Source: Bog-756 sp963703145
Lineage (GTDB): Bacteria > Actinomycetota > Acidimicrobiia > Acidimicrobiales > RAAP-2
Assembly (NCBI GenBank): GCA_963703145.1
Contig: OY969793.1
Location: 2,294,001 to 2,358,000 of the forward strand
Length of the DNA: 64,000 bases
Direction of reading: 5' to 3'
This document shows, one piece after another, positions 56,667 to 64,000 of the stretch; the first letter of the stretch is position 1, and the number at the start of each line of letters is the position of its first letter. The position numbers were made by a program, and so were the translations under genes. The notes under the pieces were generated by a model, which was not told the DNA's origin, did not search any database, and saw nothing but the letters and a program-made list of their open reading frames with translations.

Positions 56667-57503
56667 ATGAAATCGATACTGGTCACCGGGGCCTCCACCG
56701 GCATCGGGCAGGCCTGCGCCCTCCACCTCGCAGCCGCCGGGCACCAGGTGTTCGCCGGGGTGCGTTCAGAGGCCGATGCCAAGCGCCTGGAGGATCTGGG
56801 CTCCTCGCTCGTCCACCCGGTGTTCCTCGATGTGACCAAGCAGGACCAGATCGATGCTGTCGCCGACCTGATCGCCAAGGAGTCGGGGAGCCTCTACGGC
56901 GTGGTCAACAATGCCGGCGTGGCCCGGGGCGGACCGCTCGAGTACATCCCGGTCGACGTGTGGCGGGACCAGTTCGAGGTGAACGTCTTCGGCCAGGTCG
57001 CCGTGACCAGGGCCATGCTCCCAATGATCCGGGAGACCCGAGGTCGCATCGTGTTCATCGGGTCGATCGGCGGCAAGGTGGCGACCATGATGATGGGGCC
57101 CTACAACTCTTCCAAGTTCGCCATCGAGGCCATCGGGGAGGCCCTGCGCCAGGAGCTACGGCCCTGGGGCATCGGCGTCTCGGTCATCGAGCCCGGTGCG
57201 GTCAAGACGGAGATCTGGGAGAAGGGCCGCCAGACCGCGGACCAGCTCGAGCACGAGCTCCCCTCCGAGGCCATCGAGCGCTACGCCCCCCACATCGCCG
57301 CTGTCCGCAAGGGCATCGAGATGCAGGACAAAGGTGGGGTCGAGCCGGTGAAGGTGGCCGAGGCCGTCGACCACGCGCTGTTCGCCGAGCGCCCTAAGAC
57401 CCGCTATGTCATCGGCGTTCCAGCCCGGGTGCAGAGCGCCATGGTGCGAGTGCTGCCCGATCGATCGCGTGAAGCGGTCATCCGGCGGTTCGTCGGTCCC
57501 TGA
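56667..57503 (+). CDS. Short-chain dehydrogenase/reductase
   Basis: A 278-residue classical SDR of the retinol/17-beta-hydroxysteroid dehydrogenase type. Shows ILVTGASTGIGQACALHLAA, VVNNAGVARGGPLEYI, VNVFGQVAVTRAMLPMI, the catalytic Ser in FIGSIGGKVATMMMG and YNSSKFAIEAIGEAL (Tyr-x3-Lys), then VIEPGAVKTEIWEKG. The long C-terminal region (about 90 residues after the active site) is typical of this subgroup. Substrate unknown; lipids or retinoid-like alcohols are common for relatives. Confidence 0.88.
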   Translation: MKSILVTGASTGIGQACALHLAAAGHQVFAGVRSEADAKRLEDLGSSLVHPVFLDVTKQDQIDAVADLIAKESGSLYGVVNNAGVARGGPLEYIPVDVWRDQFEVNVFGQVAVTRAMLPMIRETRGRIVFIGSIGGKVATMMMGPYNSSKFAIEAIGEALRQELRPWGIGVSVIEPGAVKTEIWEKGRQTADQLEHELPSEAIERYAPHIAAVRKGIEMQDKGGVEPVKVAEAVDHALFAERPKTRYVIGVPARVQSAMVRVLPDRSREAVIRRFVGP

Positions 57504-57518
57504 TCGACCGGCCGGGCC

Positions 57519-57773
57519 ATGACGCCGAGTGCGAGCAGGAGGCTCCTCGGCGGCCTGGCGGTGGCCGTCGTGCTGTCCGCGGGTTCCGCGGCGTCGAGGA
57601 CACCGGGGGCCGGTGACGGCAGCCCCGTGTTCGTCAATCACTTCACCGCCACGCACAACGCCTTCACCTTCGGACAGGACCCGATTTGGACGGCCGACGG
57701 GCGGGTCCTGTCCAACGAGCCCGACCCTGCGGGCACGTCTCAGATCTACCTCTCCCGGCTCGACGGGGCGTGA
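57519..57773 (+). pseudogene. Truncated exported beta-propeller-like protein
   Basis: The 84 codons give a signal peptide (LLGGLAVAVVLSAGSAAS), then GSPVFVNHFTATHNAFTFGQ, DPIWTADGRVLSNEPDPAGT and QIYLSRLDGA. The last part is one blade of a TolB/PD40-type propeller, normally followed by several more. The frame stops there and the downstream DNA belongs to the opposite-strand gene, so the rest is missing. Either a deletion removed it or this is a short protein that kept one blade. ATG 57519 follows the SDR stop by 15 bp. Confidence 0.55.
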
Positions 57774-57779
57774 CCTGAT

Positions 57780-58145
57780 TCAGCCAGGCCGGTCGGAGTC
57801 CGGGCCCTGCACGGTCCAGCCGCGCCGCTGCAGTTCGGCGGCCAGCCGGTCCGATGGCACGTCGCGCAGAGCGGTGGGCGGACGGGCCCTCGGTGCGGCC
57901 CGCACAGGCCGGGGAGCCGGCACCGCGGCGGCCTCGGCGGCACCGACCGACTCGTCGGCCTGGAGGCGCTCGATGAAGGCATCGGCCTCGTCGCGGGTGA
58001 ACTTTCCGCCCGCCTGGCGCTGGGTGAAGCCCATCGGACCCCGTGCGTCCCGGAAGTCGGTGTGGCCGGCCCGTTCCAGGAGCCCGGTCAGCTCCTCGAG
58101 CTGACGGAACGATGCCGGCGGGCCCGACGGTTGACCGAAGGCCAT
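57780..58145 (-). CDS. Small protein of unknown function
   Basis: A 121-residue soluble protein. I do not recognise it. The first half has RQLEELTGLLERAGHTDFRD, GPMGFTQRQAGGKFTRDEAD and FIERLQADE, suggesting a helical domain followed by a hinge. After an Ala/Pro/Arg-rich linker the C-terminus ends LRDVPSDRLAAELQRRGWTV, which resembles a small SAP- or Lsr2-type helical ending often used to bind DNA or protein; this is only suggestive. ATG 58145 chosen before the conserved-looking start MAFGQP. Confidence 0.6.
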   Translation of the reverse strand: MAFGQPSGPPASFRQLEELTGLLERAGHTDFRDARGPMGFTQRQAGGKFTRDEADAFIERLQADESVGAAEAAAVPAPRPVRAAPRARPPTALRDVPSDRLAAELQRRGWTVQGPDSDRPG

Positions 58146-58231
58146 GGGGGCAGTCTGACCCAGCCGGCGTTGCGGCACCACCCCCGGACGGCCAGACTGT
58201 CGCCAGCGAGCGATCCGAGGGGTTTCGAGAT

Positions 58232-59080
58232 ATGGCAGGACTCACTGCGTACGAGCTGGACCAGATCAAGCAGGCCAACGTCAGCGGACGAAAGCCGGTG
58301 GTCTTCGTCCACGGCCTGTGGCTGCTGCCCAGCAGTTGGGACCGTTGGCGGACCACCTTCGAGGATGCCGGGTACACCACCCTGGCACCCGGGTGGCCCG
58401 ATGATCCCAACAGCGTCGAAGAGGCCAACCGCCACCCCGAGGTCCTGGCCCACAAGGGCATCGCCCAGATTGCCGACCACTACCAGTCGGTCATCGGCAG
58501 CCTGAAGCGGAAGCCGGCCGTGGTCGGGCATTCGTTCGGGGGGCTGCTGACCCAGATCCTGGCCGGCCGGGGGCTGTCGGTGGCTTCGGTGGCCATCGAC
58601 CCGGCCCCCTTCCGTGGCGTCCTGCCGCTGCCGCTGTCGGCCCTCAAGTCGGCCGCGCCCGTCATCGGCAATCCGGCCAACCACAGTCGGGCCGTCCCGC
58701 TCACCTACGAGCAGTTCCGGTACGCCTTCGCCAACGCCGTCAGCGAGAGCGAGGCGAGGGAGCTCTTCGCCACCTTCGCCGTGCCCGGATCGGGCGTCCC
58801 GCTCTTCCAGGCGGCAACAGCCAACCTGAACCCGTGGACCGAGGCCAAGGTCAAGACCAAGACCCCCGATCGGGGACCCCTGCTGATCATTGACGGCGAG
58901 AAGGACCACACCGTCCCATGGGCCATCGCCAACGCCTCGTTCAAGAAGCAGCGGCGGAATCCCGGGGTCACCGAGATCGTCAAGGTGCCCGACCGCGGAC
59001 ACTCGCTGACCATCGATCACGGTTGGCGCCAGGTGGCCGACATCGCACTGGCCTTCGTCCAGCGGTACGCCAAGCACTGA
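58232..59080 (+). CDS. Alpha/beta hydrolase
   Basis: A 282-residue serine hydrolase: oxyanion strand VVFVHGLWLLPSSWDRW, nucleophile elbow VVGHSFGGLLTQ, the acid residue in LLIIDGEKDHTVPW and the His in VPDRGHSLTIDHGW. A cap of about 60 residues lies between nucleophile and acid. Close in outline to non-haem peroxidase/esterase-like hydrolases; no exact substrate. ATG 58232 has GAGGGG upstream. It lies divergently next to the small unknown gene at 58145. Confidence 0.87.
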   Translation: MAGLTAYELDQIKQANVSGRKPVVFVHGLWLLPSSWDRWRTTFEDAGYTTLAPGWPDDPNSVEEANRHPEVLAHKGIAQIADHYQSVIGSLKRKPAVVGHSFGGLLTQILAGRGLSVASVAIDPAPFRGVLPLPLSALKSAAPVIGNPANHSRAVPLTYEQFRYAFANAVSESEARELFATFAVPGSGVPLFQAATANLNPWTEAKVKTKTPDRGPLLIIDGEKDHTVPWAIANASFKKQRRNPGVTEIVKVPDRGHSLTIDHGWRQVADIALAFVQRYAKH

Positions 59081-59114
59081 GGGCCGAGCGGTGTCCGGCT
59101 GCCGACCGATCCGC

Positions 59115-59492
59115 TCAGGTCGCGGTCGTGGGGTCGCGCCGCCGTCGCAGCACGATCCACGGGCCGGCGATGGCCACGACCGACGCCGCCACCAGGATGG
59201 CCAACGCAGCCAGCACGGTCCCGTCCGCCGAGGCCTGGCACTCACCGACGAAGGCCAGCCACTGCTCATGGCTGGCGGTGTTGCTGGCCGCCGGCTCCTG
59301 GCCCGCTCCGATGGATCCCGGGTTGAGGACGGCCACGATCGGTGCCTCGGACCCCGTCCCCGGACCGCAGGTGCCCCCGGCGGCCGGCTTGGGCAGGGCG
59401 ATCAACAGACCGCTGATGGCAAAGGCCGCCCCGAAGATGCCGATGGCGGCAAAGGCCACTCGGATTCCCAATCGAAACGACGGCTTGCTCAC
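59115..59492 (-). CDS. Small membrane protein of unknown function
   Basis: 125 residues with two membrane helices: residues about 8-32 (GIRVAFAAIGIFGAAFAISG, then LLIALP) and 92-115 (TVLAALAILVAASVVAIAGP). A loop between them carries two Cys (GTCGPG and GECQAS) that could form a disulfide outside the cell. A final RRRR tail lies inside. No family recognised. GTG 59492 follows GGGAGCG. Confidence 0.6.
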   Translation of the reverse strand: MSKPSFRLGIRVAFAAIGIFGAAFAISGLLIALPKPAAGGTCGPGTGSEAPIVAVLNPGSIGAGQEPAASNTASHEQWLAFVGECQASADGTVLAALAILVAASVVAIAGPWIVLRRRRDPTTAT

Positions 59493-59637
59493 GTGCGCTC
59501 CCTTATCGCCCGGGTCGAATGGTAGACGGCCACACCTCGGAACGGCGGTCGGCCCCCCATGATGGTAGACACGCCGCCGTGGACGACGGCCGGCCGACTG
59601 GAGCCCTCCACCGTGTGGGAGTGAGGCGGAAGACGCC

Positions 59638-60255
59638 ATGAACAAGGGTCGGGTCGAGACCTTCAGCGACGGGGTGTTCGCCATCGCCATCACGCTGCTG
59701 GTCCTGACCATCGCACCCCCGTCGGACTACGCCCACCTGGCCCACCAGCTGGCCGAGCGATGGCCGTCGCTGGCGGCCTACGTGGTCAGCTTCTTGGTGA
59801 TCGGCATCATGTGGGTGAACCACCACACCATCTTCACCAACCTGCACCGGATCGACCGCGGGCTGTTTTACCTGAACCTCGTGTTGTTGATGACCATCGT
59901 GTTCATCCCCTATCCCACCGAGGTCTTCGGCGACGCCCTGCGCCGGGGAGAGGGGCTGCAGGCAGCCAGGACGGCGGCAGTGTTCTACAGCGTGGCCATG
60001 ACGATCAACGCCTGTGCCTGGGCCGGGCTCTGGCTGTACGCGTCGGTGAACCGGCGCCTGCTCGGCCCGGACTTCCCCGAATCCGAACGCCGCACCTCAA
60101 CGATGCTGTTCATCGCCGGCACAGGAATCTACGCCCTGTCCATCGTCATCGCCCTGTGGAGCCCCTATGTGTGCCTGGCGTTCCACGGCGCACTGGCCGT
60201 CTATTACGCGCTCGATCCCATCTCCCGCCGCACCGAGCGCCAACGGTCCCCATGA
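59638..60255 (+). CDS. TMEM175-family potassium channel-like protein
   Basis: A 205-residue membrane protein with six helices. The N-terminal RVETFSDGVFAIAITLLVLT carries the family's RxxxFSDGxFAIAxTLL signature whose Phe/Ser line the K+ selectivity filter in bacterial TMEM175; PSLAAYVVSFLVIGIMWVNH and YLNLVLLMTIVFIPYPTEVF follow the family order. The protein likely forms a tetramer. ATG 59638 has GAGGCGGAAG upstream. Confidence 0.9.
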   Translation: MNKGRVETFSDGVFAIAITLLVLTIAPPSDYAHLAHQLAERWPSLAAYVVSFLVIGIMWVNHHTIFTNLHRIDRGLFYLNLVLLMTIVFIPYPTEVFGDALRRGEGLQAARTAAVFYSVAMTINACAWAGLWLYASVNRRLLGPDFPESERRTSTMLFIAGTGIYALSIVIALWSPYVCLAFHGALAVYYALDPISRRTERQRSP

Positions 60256-60262
60256 GGGCTCG

Positions 60263-60268
60263 TAGCGT
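60263..60268 (+). promoter_or_regulatory. -10 box, leaderless HhH-GPD gene promoter
   Basis: TAGCGT with a 9 nt spacer to the ATG at 60278, in the 22 bp gap after the channel gene. Confidence 0.4.
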
Positions 60269-60277
60269 GATGCGCCC

Positions 60278-60871
60278 ATGGCCTACTGTGGTGCGGTGCT
60301 GTATCTCTCGGGCGAACCCGATGCCGATGCCCTCCTCACCAAGGACCCACTGGCCCTCCTGATCGGCATGGTGCTCGACCAGCAGGTTCCGCTGGAGCGG
60401 GCGTTCAAGTCCCCCTACGACCTGAGCCAGCGGCTGGGCACCGACCTCGATCCCGCCGCACTGGCCGCCATGGACCCCGAGGCCCTGGCCGAGGTGTTCA
60501 GCGAGCGCCCGGCCCTGCACCGCTTCCCCAAGTCGATGGCCGGAAGGGTCCAAGAGCTCTGTCGGATCATCAACGACTCCTACGCCGGCGACCCCGCTGC
60601 CATCTGGACCTCGGCTGCCGACGGCAAGGCACTGCTGGCCAACGTGAAGTCGCTCCCCGGGTTCGGTGAGCAAAAGGCGCGCATCTTCATCGCCCTGCTC
60701 GGCAAGCAGCTGGGCGTCCGCCCCCCTGGCTGGGAGAAGGCGGCTTCCCCCTTCGGGGTTGCCGGGTCGTTTCGCTCGGTGGCCGACATCGACTCACCCG
60801 AGGCCCTGGCCAAGGTGCGCCAGTACAAGCAGAAGCAGAAGGCCAAGGCCAAGGCCGCTGCCGGCGGCTGA
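60278..60871 (+). CDS. HhH-GPD-type base-excision repair-like protein, uncharacterised
   Basis: A 197-residue all-helical protein of the uncharacterised HhH-GPD group known in actinobacteria. Shows LLTKDPLALLIGMVLDQQVP (the GPD start), then FPKSMAGRVQELCRIIND, and the helix-hairpin-helix LPGFGEQKARIFIALLGKQL, which grips DNA. The usual glycosylase Asp about 18 residues after the hairpin (VDxHV type) is not visible; the region reads RPPGWEKAASPFG. The Lys/Ala tail is basic. So DNA binding is likely and glycosylase activity uncertain. Confidence 0.8.
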   Translation: MAYCGAVLYLSGEPDADALLTKDPLALLIGMVLDQQVPLERAFKSPYDLSQRLGTDLDPAALAAMDPEALAEVFSERPALHRFPKSMAGRVQELCRIINDSYAGDPAAIWTSAADGKALLANVKSLPGFGEQKARIFIALLGKQLGVRPPGWEKAASPFGVAGSFRSVADIDSPEALAKVRQYKQKQKAKAKAAAGG

Positions 60872-60905
60872 GCCGCTGCCGGCCACCGATTTCGGGTGGG
60901 AGGCG

Positions 60906-61589
60906 CTACCCGCCGGTGGTCGGCGTCGTGGTGGGCGTCGTGGTGGGCGTCGTGACCACCTTGGCACCGGCCGGCAACTCCACGGGCGGGGACGAGCCCA
61001 CATCAGAGATCACGAGGCGCACCGCGGCTCCGGCCACACTCAGGTCGAACTGCGACACATACTGGCCTGACACGGTGTAGACGAACTTGCCGGTCTCGGT
61101 GGCGCCCTGAGCGGTCGTCTGGGAAAGGGTGAACGAGTAGGTGTTCCCGGACTTGGTCACGTGCTTGGCGTGCTCCGCATACTGCAGGTAGTTGTGGGCC
61201 GGATCGAGCTCGGCCGCACTCTGGCTGGCCTGCTTGTAGAACACCAGGTGCGTCGTGGGAGCGCCCGGCTTCACGCTGAGGCTCTGGTACTCCACGGCAC
61301 CACCGGTGGCCGACGGCAGGACGTAGACGTAGGTCCGCTTGTTCCCGCCCTCGATGTAGCCGCCCAGCCGGTCAGGGGCCTGCCACACCAGCGTGTCCAC
61401 CTGGTTGCCGGTCGGGGTCTTCTCGGTGACCACCTGGGTGTAACTGGAGGCTGCCAGGGTGTTGGTGACGGCCTTGGGAAGGGTGGCGTCTTTGGGGGCC
61501 GACGTGATCCCAAGCACGGCACCGCCCAGGCCGACCACGGCCACGAGGACCAAGAGGAGCCAGCTGATCAGTCGTCGGGCGGAGCTCAT
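60906..61589 (-). CDS. Exported, membrane-anchored protein of unknown function
   Basis: A 227-residue protein with an N-terminal signal/anchor (RLISWLLLVLVAVVGLGGAVL). The mature part is rich in beta strands and Thr/Ser, for example SYTQVVTEKTPTGNQVDTLV, WQAPDRLGGYIEGGNKRTYV and FVYTVSGQYVSQFDLSVAG, a layout like LolA/LppX-type lipid-binding folds. The C-terminus is a Thr-Pro repeat (TTPTTTPTTTPTTGG), encoded by a short tandem repeat near 60917-60957. TAGCGT 7 nt before ATG 61589 suggests a leaderless message. Confidence 0.75.
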   Translation of the reverse strand: MSSARRLISWLLLVLVAVVGLGGAVLGITSAPKDATLPKAVTNTLAASSYTQVVTEKTPTGNQVDTLVWQAPDRLGGYIEGGNKRTYVYVLPSATGGAVEYQSLSVKPGAPTTHLVFYKQASQSAAELDPAHNYLQYAEHAKHVTKSGNTYSFTLSQTTAQGATETGKFVYTVSGQYVSQFDLSVAGAAVRLVISDVGSSPPVELPAGAKVVTTPTTTPTTTPTTGG

Positions 61590-61596
61590 GGCGGAG

Positions 61597-61602
61597 ACGC
61601 TA
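61597..61602 (-). promoter_or_regulatory. -10 box, leaderless promoter
   Basis: TAGCGT on the minus strand, 7 nt before the ATG at 61589. Confidence 0.42.
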
Positions 61603-61686
61603 GGCCAGTTCTCGGCGCCGCTGGTCCCGCGGCATGGTGGAGGGCGGCCGCAGTGGCCGCCGGCATGGTGTGCACGGATCCTGCGT

Positions 61687-62802
61687 TCAGATGCCGATGC
61701 GCTGAGCCAGCAGCTCGCGGTGGTAGGAGGGGTCGCCGAGCATCAGCTCGGAGGACTTGGCCCGCTTGAAGTAGAGGTGGGCCGGATGTTCCCAGGTGAA
61801 CCCGATGCCACCGTGGATCTGGATGGTCTCGGCGGCGGCGTGGAAGAAGGCCTCCGAGCAGTAGGACTTGGCCAGGCTGGCAACGACCGGAAGCTCGTCG
61901 GAGTCCTCGGCGGCCGCCCAGCCCGCGTAGTACGCGGCGGACTTGGCCGATTCCACCTCCAACAGCATGTCGGCGCACTTGTGCTTGATGGCCTGGAAGC
62001 TGCCGATGGGCCGCCCGAACTGGATGCGGGTCTTGGCGTAGTCGACCGAGCTGTCCAGGCACCACTGAGCCCCGCCGACCTGCTCGGCGGCCAGGGCCAC
62101 CGCGGCCAGGTCGAGCGTCTTGGACAATCCAGGCTCGGCGCCGCCGTCGCTGCCGATCAACCAGGCCGGCGTGTCGGCGAACTCCAGCCGGGCCTGCTTG
62201 CGGGTCTGGTCCATGGTGGCCAGGGGCGTACGGGTCAGCCCCTCAGCATCCCCCTTCACCCCGAACAGCGACAGTCCCGCCGGAGTCCGGCCGACCACCA
62301 GGATCAGGTCGGCGACGTGGCCGTCGATCACGAACGACTTGTGCCCGTTGAGGGCCCATCCGTCGCCGGTGGGCGTGGCCGCCAAACTGACGCCGGCCGT
62401 GTCCCAGCGGCCGGAGTCCTCGGTGAAGGCCAGGGTGCCGATGGTCTCGCCGGCAGCGATGCCAGGCAGCAGGTATTCCTGGGCGCTCTGGTCGCCCGAC
62501 GTGAGGATGGCATTGGCCGCCAGCGCCACTGTGGCGAAGAACGGGGCGCACAGCAGGGCCGATCCCATCTCCTCCAGCACCACGATGAGCTCCACGTAGG
62601 AGAACCCCGACCCCCCGAACTGCTCGGGGATGGTGAGCGACTGCAGGCCGAGTTGCTCGGCCATCTGGGTCCACACGGCCGGGTCGTAGCCGTCGGTCGT
62701 CTCCATCAGGCGACGGACCTCGGTCTCGGGTGACTTGTCCTCGAGGAAGCGCTTGACCGACTTGCGGAGCTCGTCCTGCTCCTCGCTGAAGGCGAAGTTC
62801 AT
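61687..62802 (-). CDS. Acyl-CoA dehydrogenase
   Basis: FAD enzyme that introduces the alpha-beta double bond into acyl-CoA. About 371 residues. Shows MAEQLGLQSLTIPEQFGGSG, LAFTEDSGRWDT (FAD contact), the C-terminal DYAKTRIQFGRPIGSFQAIK, and QIHGGIGFTWEHPAHLYFKR, in which the Glu aligns with the catalytic base. The form matches mycobacterial FadE-type enzymes of steroid or branched-chain degradation. ATG 62802 is preceded by GGAG; a TTG at 62814 would add four residues. Confidence 0.92.
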   Translation of the reverse strand: MNFAFSEEQDELRKSVKRFLEDKSPETEVRRLMETTDGYDPAVWTQMAEQLGLQSLTIPEQFGGSGFSYVELIVVLEEMGSALLCAPFFATVALAANAILTSGDQSAQEYLLPGIAAGETIGTLAFTEDSGRWDTAGVSLAATPTGDGWALNGHKSFVIDGHVADLILVVGRTPAGLSLFGVKGDAEGLTRTPLATMDQTRKQARLEFADTPAWLIGSDGGAEPGLSKTLDLAAVALAAEQVGGAQWCLDSSVDYAKTRIQFGRPIGSFQAIKHKCADMLLEVESAKSAAYYAGWAAAEDSDELPVVASLAKSYCSEAFFHAAAETIQIHGGIGFTWEHPAHLYFKRAKSSELMLGDPSYHRELLAQRIGI

Positions 62803-62949
62803 CGTGTTCTCCAAAGGTTTGAACGTCCCCGAGCAGGGACATCGTGCCCCGTTTGTCTACCAGAACGGGACCGGTGCTGACCAACAGGCGGACCGGGCCA
62901 ACTACGCTCACCAGGGCAAAAGCTCGACACACGAGGAGGGTGAGGCATC

Positions 62950-63567
62950 GTGGTGGCCACCATCATCGATTACCAGGACACTGACGTCGAGGTCCACCGC
63001 TTGGTGGTCGGACCCGTCGACAACAACGTGTACGTCCTCCGCTGTCGGGCAACCGGTGACTCCCTGCTCGTCGACGCCGCCAACGAGCACGACAAGCTGC
63101 TGGAGCTGTGCCAGGCCCTTAATGTGCGCCAGGTCGTCGAGACCCACGGGCACTGGGACCACATCCAGGCGGTCGAGGCGGTGCGGGACGCCGGCATCGA
63201 CGTGGCTGTCACTCATGCCGACGCCGGGATGCTGCCGTCCTACGACCAGATCCTGGAGGACAGCTCCGTCCTCCAGGTGGGTCGGTTGCGGGTTGGGACC
63301 ATCGCCACCCCCGGGCACACCTGGGGGTCGATGTGCTTCTCGGTGGAGGGCACGCCGTTGCTGTTCACCGGGGACACGCTCTTCCCCGGCGGGCCGGGCA
63401 ACACGTCCTTCGAGCACTCCGACTTCGCCACCATCATCAACTCCATTGAACAGCGCCTCTTCGAACCGTTCTCGGCGGACACCATCGTGCTGCCCGGGCA
63501 CGGCGCTGGGACCACCATCGGGGCCGAGACTCCCCATCTCCAGGAGTGGGTCGACCGGGGCTGGTAG
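62950..63567 (+). CDS. Metallo-beta-lactamase-fold hydrolase, glyoxalase II-like
   Basis: A 205-residue metallo-hydrolase. Metal ligands visible: THGHWDHIQ (HxHxDH), the His in ATPGHTWGSMCF, the Asp in LFTGDTLFPGG and the His in VLPGHGAGTTIG. The order is that of hydroxyacylglutathione hydrolase-like enzymes that cleave thioesters; without a glutathione-binding domain it probably uses another thiol ester. GTG 62950 has GAGGAGG upstream. It is divergent from the acyl-CoA dehydrogenase with about 150 bp between. Confidence 0.9.
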   Translation: MVATIIDYQDTDVEVHRLVVGPVDNNVYVLRCRATGDSLLVDAANEHDKLLELCQALNVRQVVETHGHWDHIQAVEAVRDAGIDVAVTHADAGMLPSYDQILEDSSVLQVGRLRVGTIATPGHTWGSMCFSVEGTPLLFTGDTLFPGGPGNTSFEHSDFATIINSIEQRLFEPFSADTIVLPGHGAGTTIGAETPHLQEWVDRGW

Positions 63568-63603
63568 CTGGGGCCGAGCACCACGGCCCTCAACGGGTCG
63601 GGG

Positions 63604-64000
63604 TCAGACGGCCGTCGACGGTCGACGTGGCTCCCGGACCAGCTCGATGGAAGCCGGGAGTCCGGTCACGGCCACCCCTCCAGGGACCTCGGAGCCGACC
63701 TCGATGGTCACCCGGGAGCCGGCCAGGGGGATGCCCTCCACCTTCAGGTAGCCGATCCAGTCCGGCAGGTTGGGGGACAGCCAGGTCTTGCCGTAGGGGA
63801 CCCACGGGTCGAGCCGCAGCAGGGTGCGGAGGCACAGAAGGGGGGAGGCCGCCGCCCACGCCTGGGGGGAGCACGAGGTCGGGTACCCCACCGGCACCGA
63901 GAGCTCGCCTCGATCGAGGCCACTGAACAGCTCGGGCAACCGGCCGCCTTGGGCCTGGGCCGCATCGAACAGGCCGAAGATCAGCTGCTGGGCCGCCCCG
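63604..64000 (-). CDS. Glycogen-debranching enzyme-like glycosidase, C-terminal part
   Basis: The window ends inside this gene; about 131 C-terminal residues are present. They read LIFGLFDAAQAQGGRLPELF, YPTSCSPQAWAAASPLLCLR, PYGKTWLSPNLPDWIGYLKV and a final domain of beta strands. The CSPQAWAAA region is typical of amylo-alpha-1,6-glucosidase-type enzymes of bacterial glycogen debranching. The catalytic part lies outside the window. It converges with the metallo-hydrolase gene, with 36 bp between stops. Confidence 0.75.
   Translation of the reverse strand, partial: GAAQQLIFGLFDAAQAQGGRLPELFSGLDRGELSVPVGYPTSCSPQAWAAASPLLCLRTLLRLDPWVPYGKTWLSPNLPDWIGYLKVEGIPLAGSRVTIEVGSEVPGGVAVTGLPASIELVREPRRPSTAV

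Noticed and set aside
60917..60957. Short tandem repeat that might be a regulatory repeat or small array
   Set aside because: It lies inside a coding region and encodes a Thr-Pro repeat tail in frame.

Overview
The window is about 64 kb of high-GC chromosomal DNA from a free-living actinobacterium. Acidimicrobiia is my best guess. It rests on the coenzyme F420 genes cofD/cofE, a homodimeric AceE-type pyruvate dehydrogenase, a carboxylase with fused biotin carboxylase and biotin carrier domains, B12-dependent enzymes and many apparently leaderless promoters. This placement is inference; no rRNA or other phylogenetic marker is present. I see no tRNA, CRISPR array, insertion sequence or prophage gene.

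Region by region: 1-3.1 kb, minus strand, three family-4 glycosyltransferases in a row. 3.2-4.9 kb, plus strand, the F420 pair cofD-cofE. 4.9-6.9 kb, an FKBP isomerase and a DEAD-box helicase. 7.0-16.2 kb, minus strand, a tightly packed surface-polysaccharide operon: rmlB, rmlD, UDP-glucose dehydrogenase, UDP-glucuronate decarboxylase, two family-2 glycosyltransferases, a membrane-anchored protein, a mannose-1-phosphate guanylyltransferase and an epimerase. 16.3-18.9 kb, divergent birA and the biotin-carrying carboxylase that BirA would modify. 19-29.4 kb, catabolic and envelope genes: M20 amidohydrolase, methylmalonyl-CoA mutase large subunit, rhodanese-ThiF protein, Tat-exported phosphoesterase, nitroreductase, two small membrane proteins, tripeptidyl-aminopeptidase-like lipoprotein, aldo/keto reductase. 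29.4-32.1 kb, a gene-poor, visibly lower-GC stretch with an ATC-hydrolase-like gene, an uncharacterised gene and a decayed copy of part of that gene. 32-35.4 kb, gpsA and a pepA/cobalamin adenosyltransferase pair. 35.5-42.5 kb, metH, two unknown membrane proteins and a DUF389 protein. 42.5-49.2 kb, a minus-strand lipoate/2-oxoacid dehydrogenase operon (E3, E2, LipB-LipA fusion, M24 peptidase, SDR). 49-53.4 kb, methyltransferase, ABC-2 exporter, SDR, RNase HI. 53.5-56.2 kb, aceE. 56-64 kb, small metabolic and membrane genes ending in part of a glycogen-debranching enzyme.

How the genes work together: AceE (53.5 kb) with E2 and E3 (46-49 kb) can form pyruvate dehydrogenase, and the LipB-LipA fusion next to E2 supplies its lipoyl cofactor. 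The cobalamin adenosyltransferase provides adenosylcobalamin for the mutase, while MetH uses methylcobalamin. The 7-16 kb operon can make and transfer rhamnose, mannose, glucuronate and xylose units.

Data quality: from about 8 to 18.2 kb nearly every gene is interrupted by single-base frameshifts although its protein stays conserved across frames. A few more occur up to 29.3 kb, and almost none after that. I treat these as sequence errors and annotate each gene across its breaks. Many long open frames opposite real genes are GC-rich artefacts and are left out.
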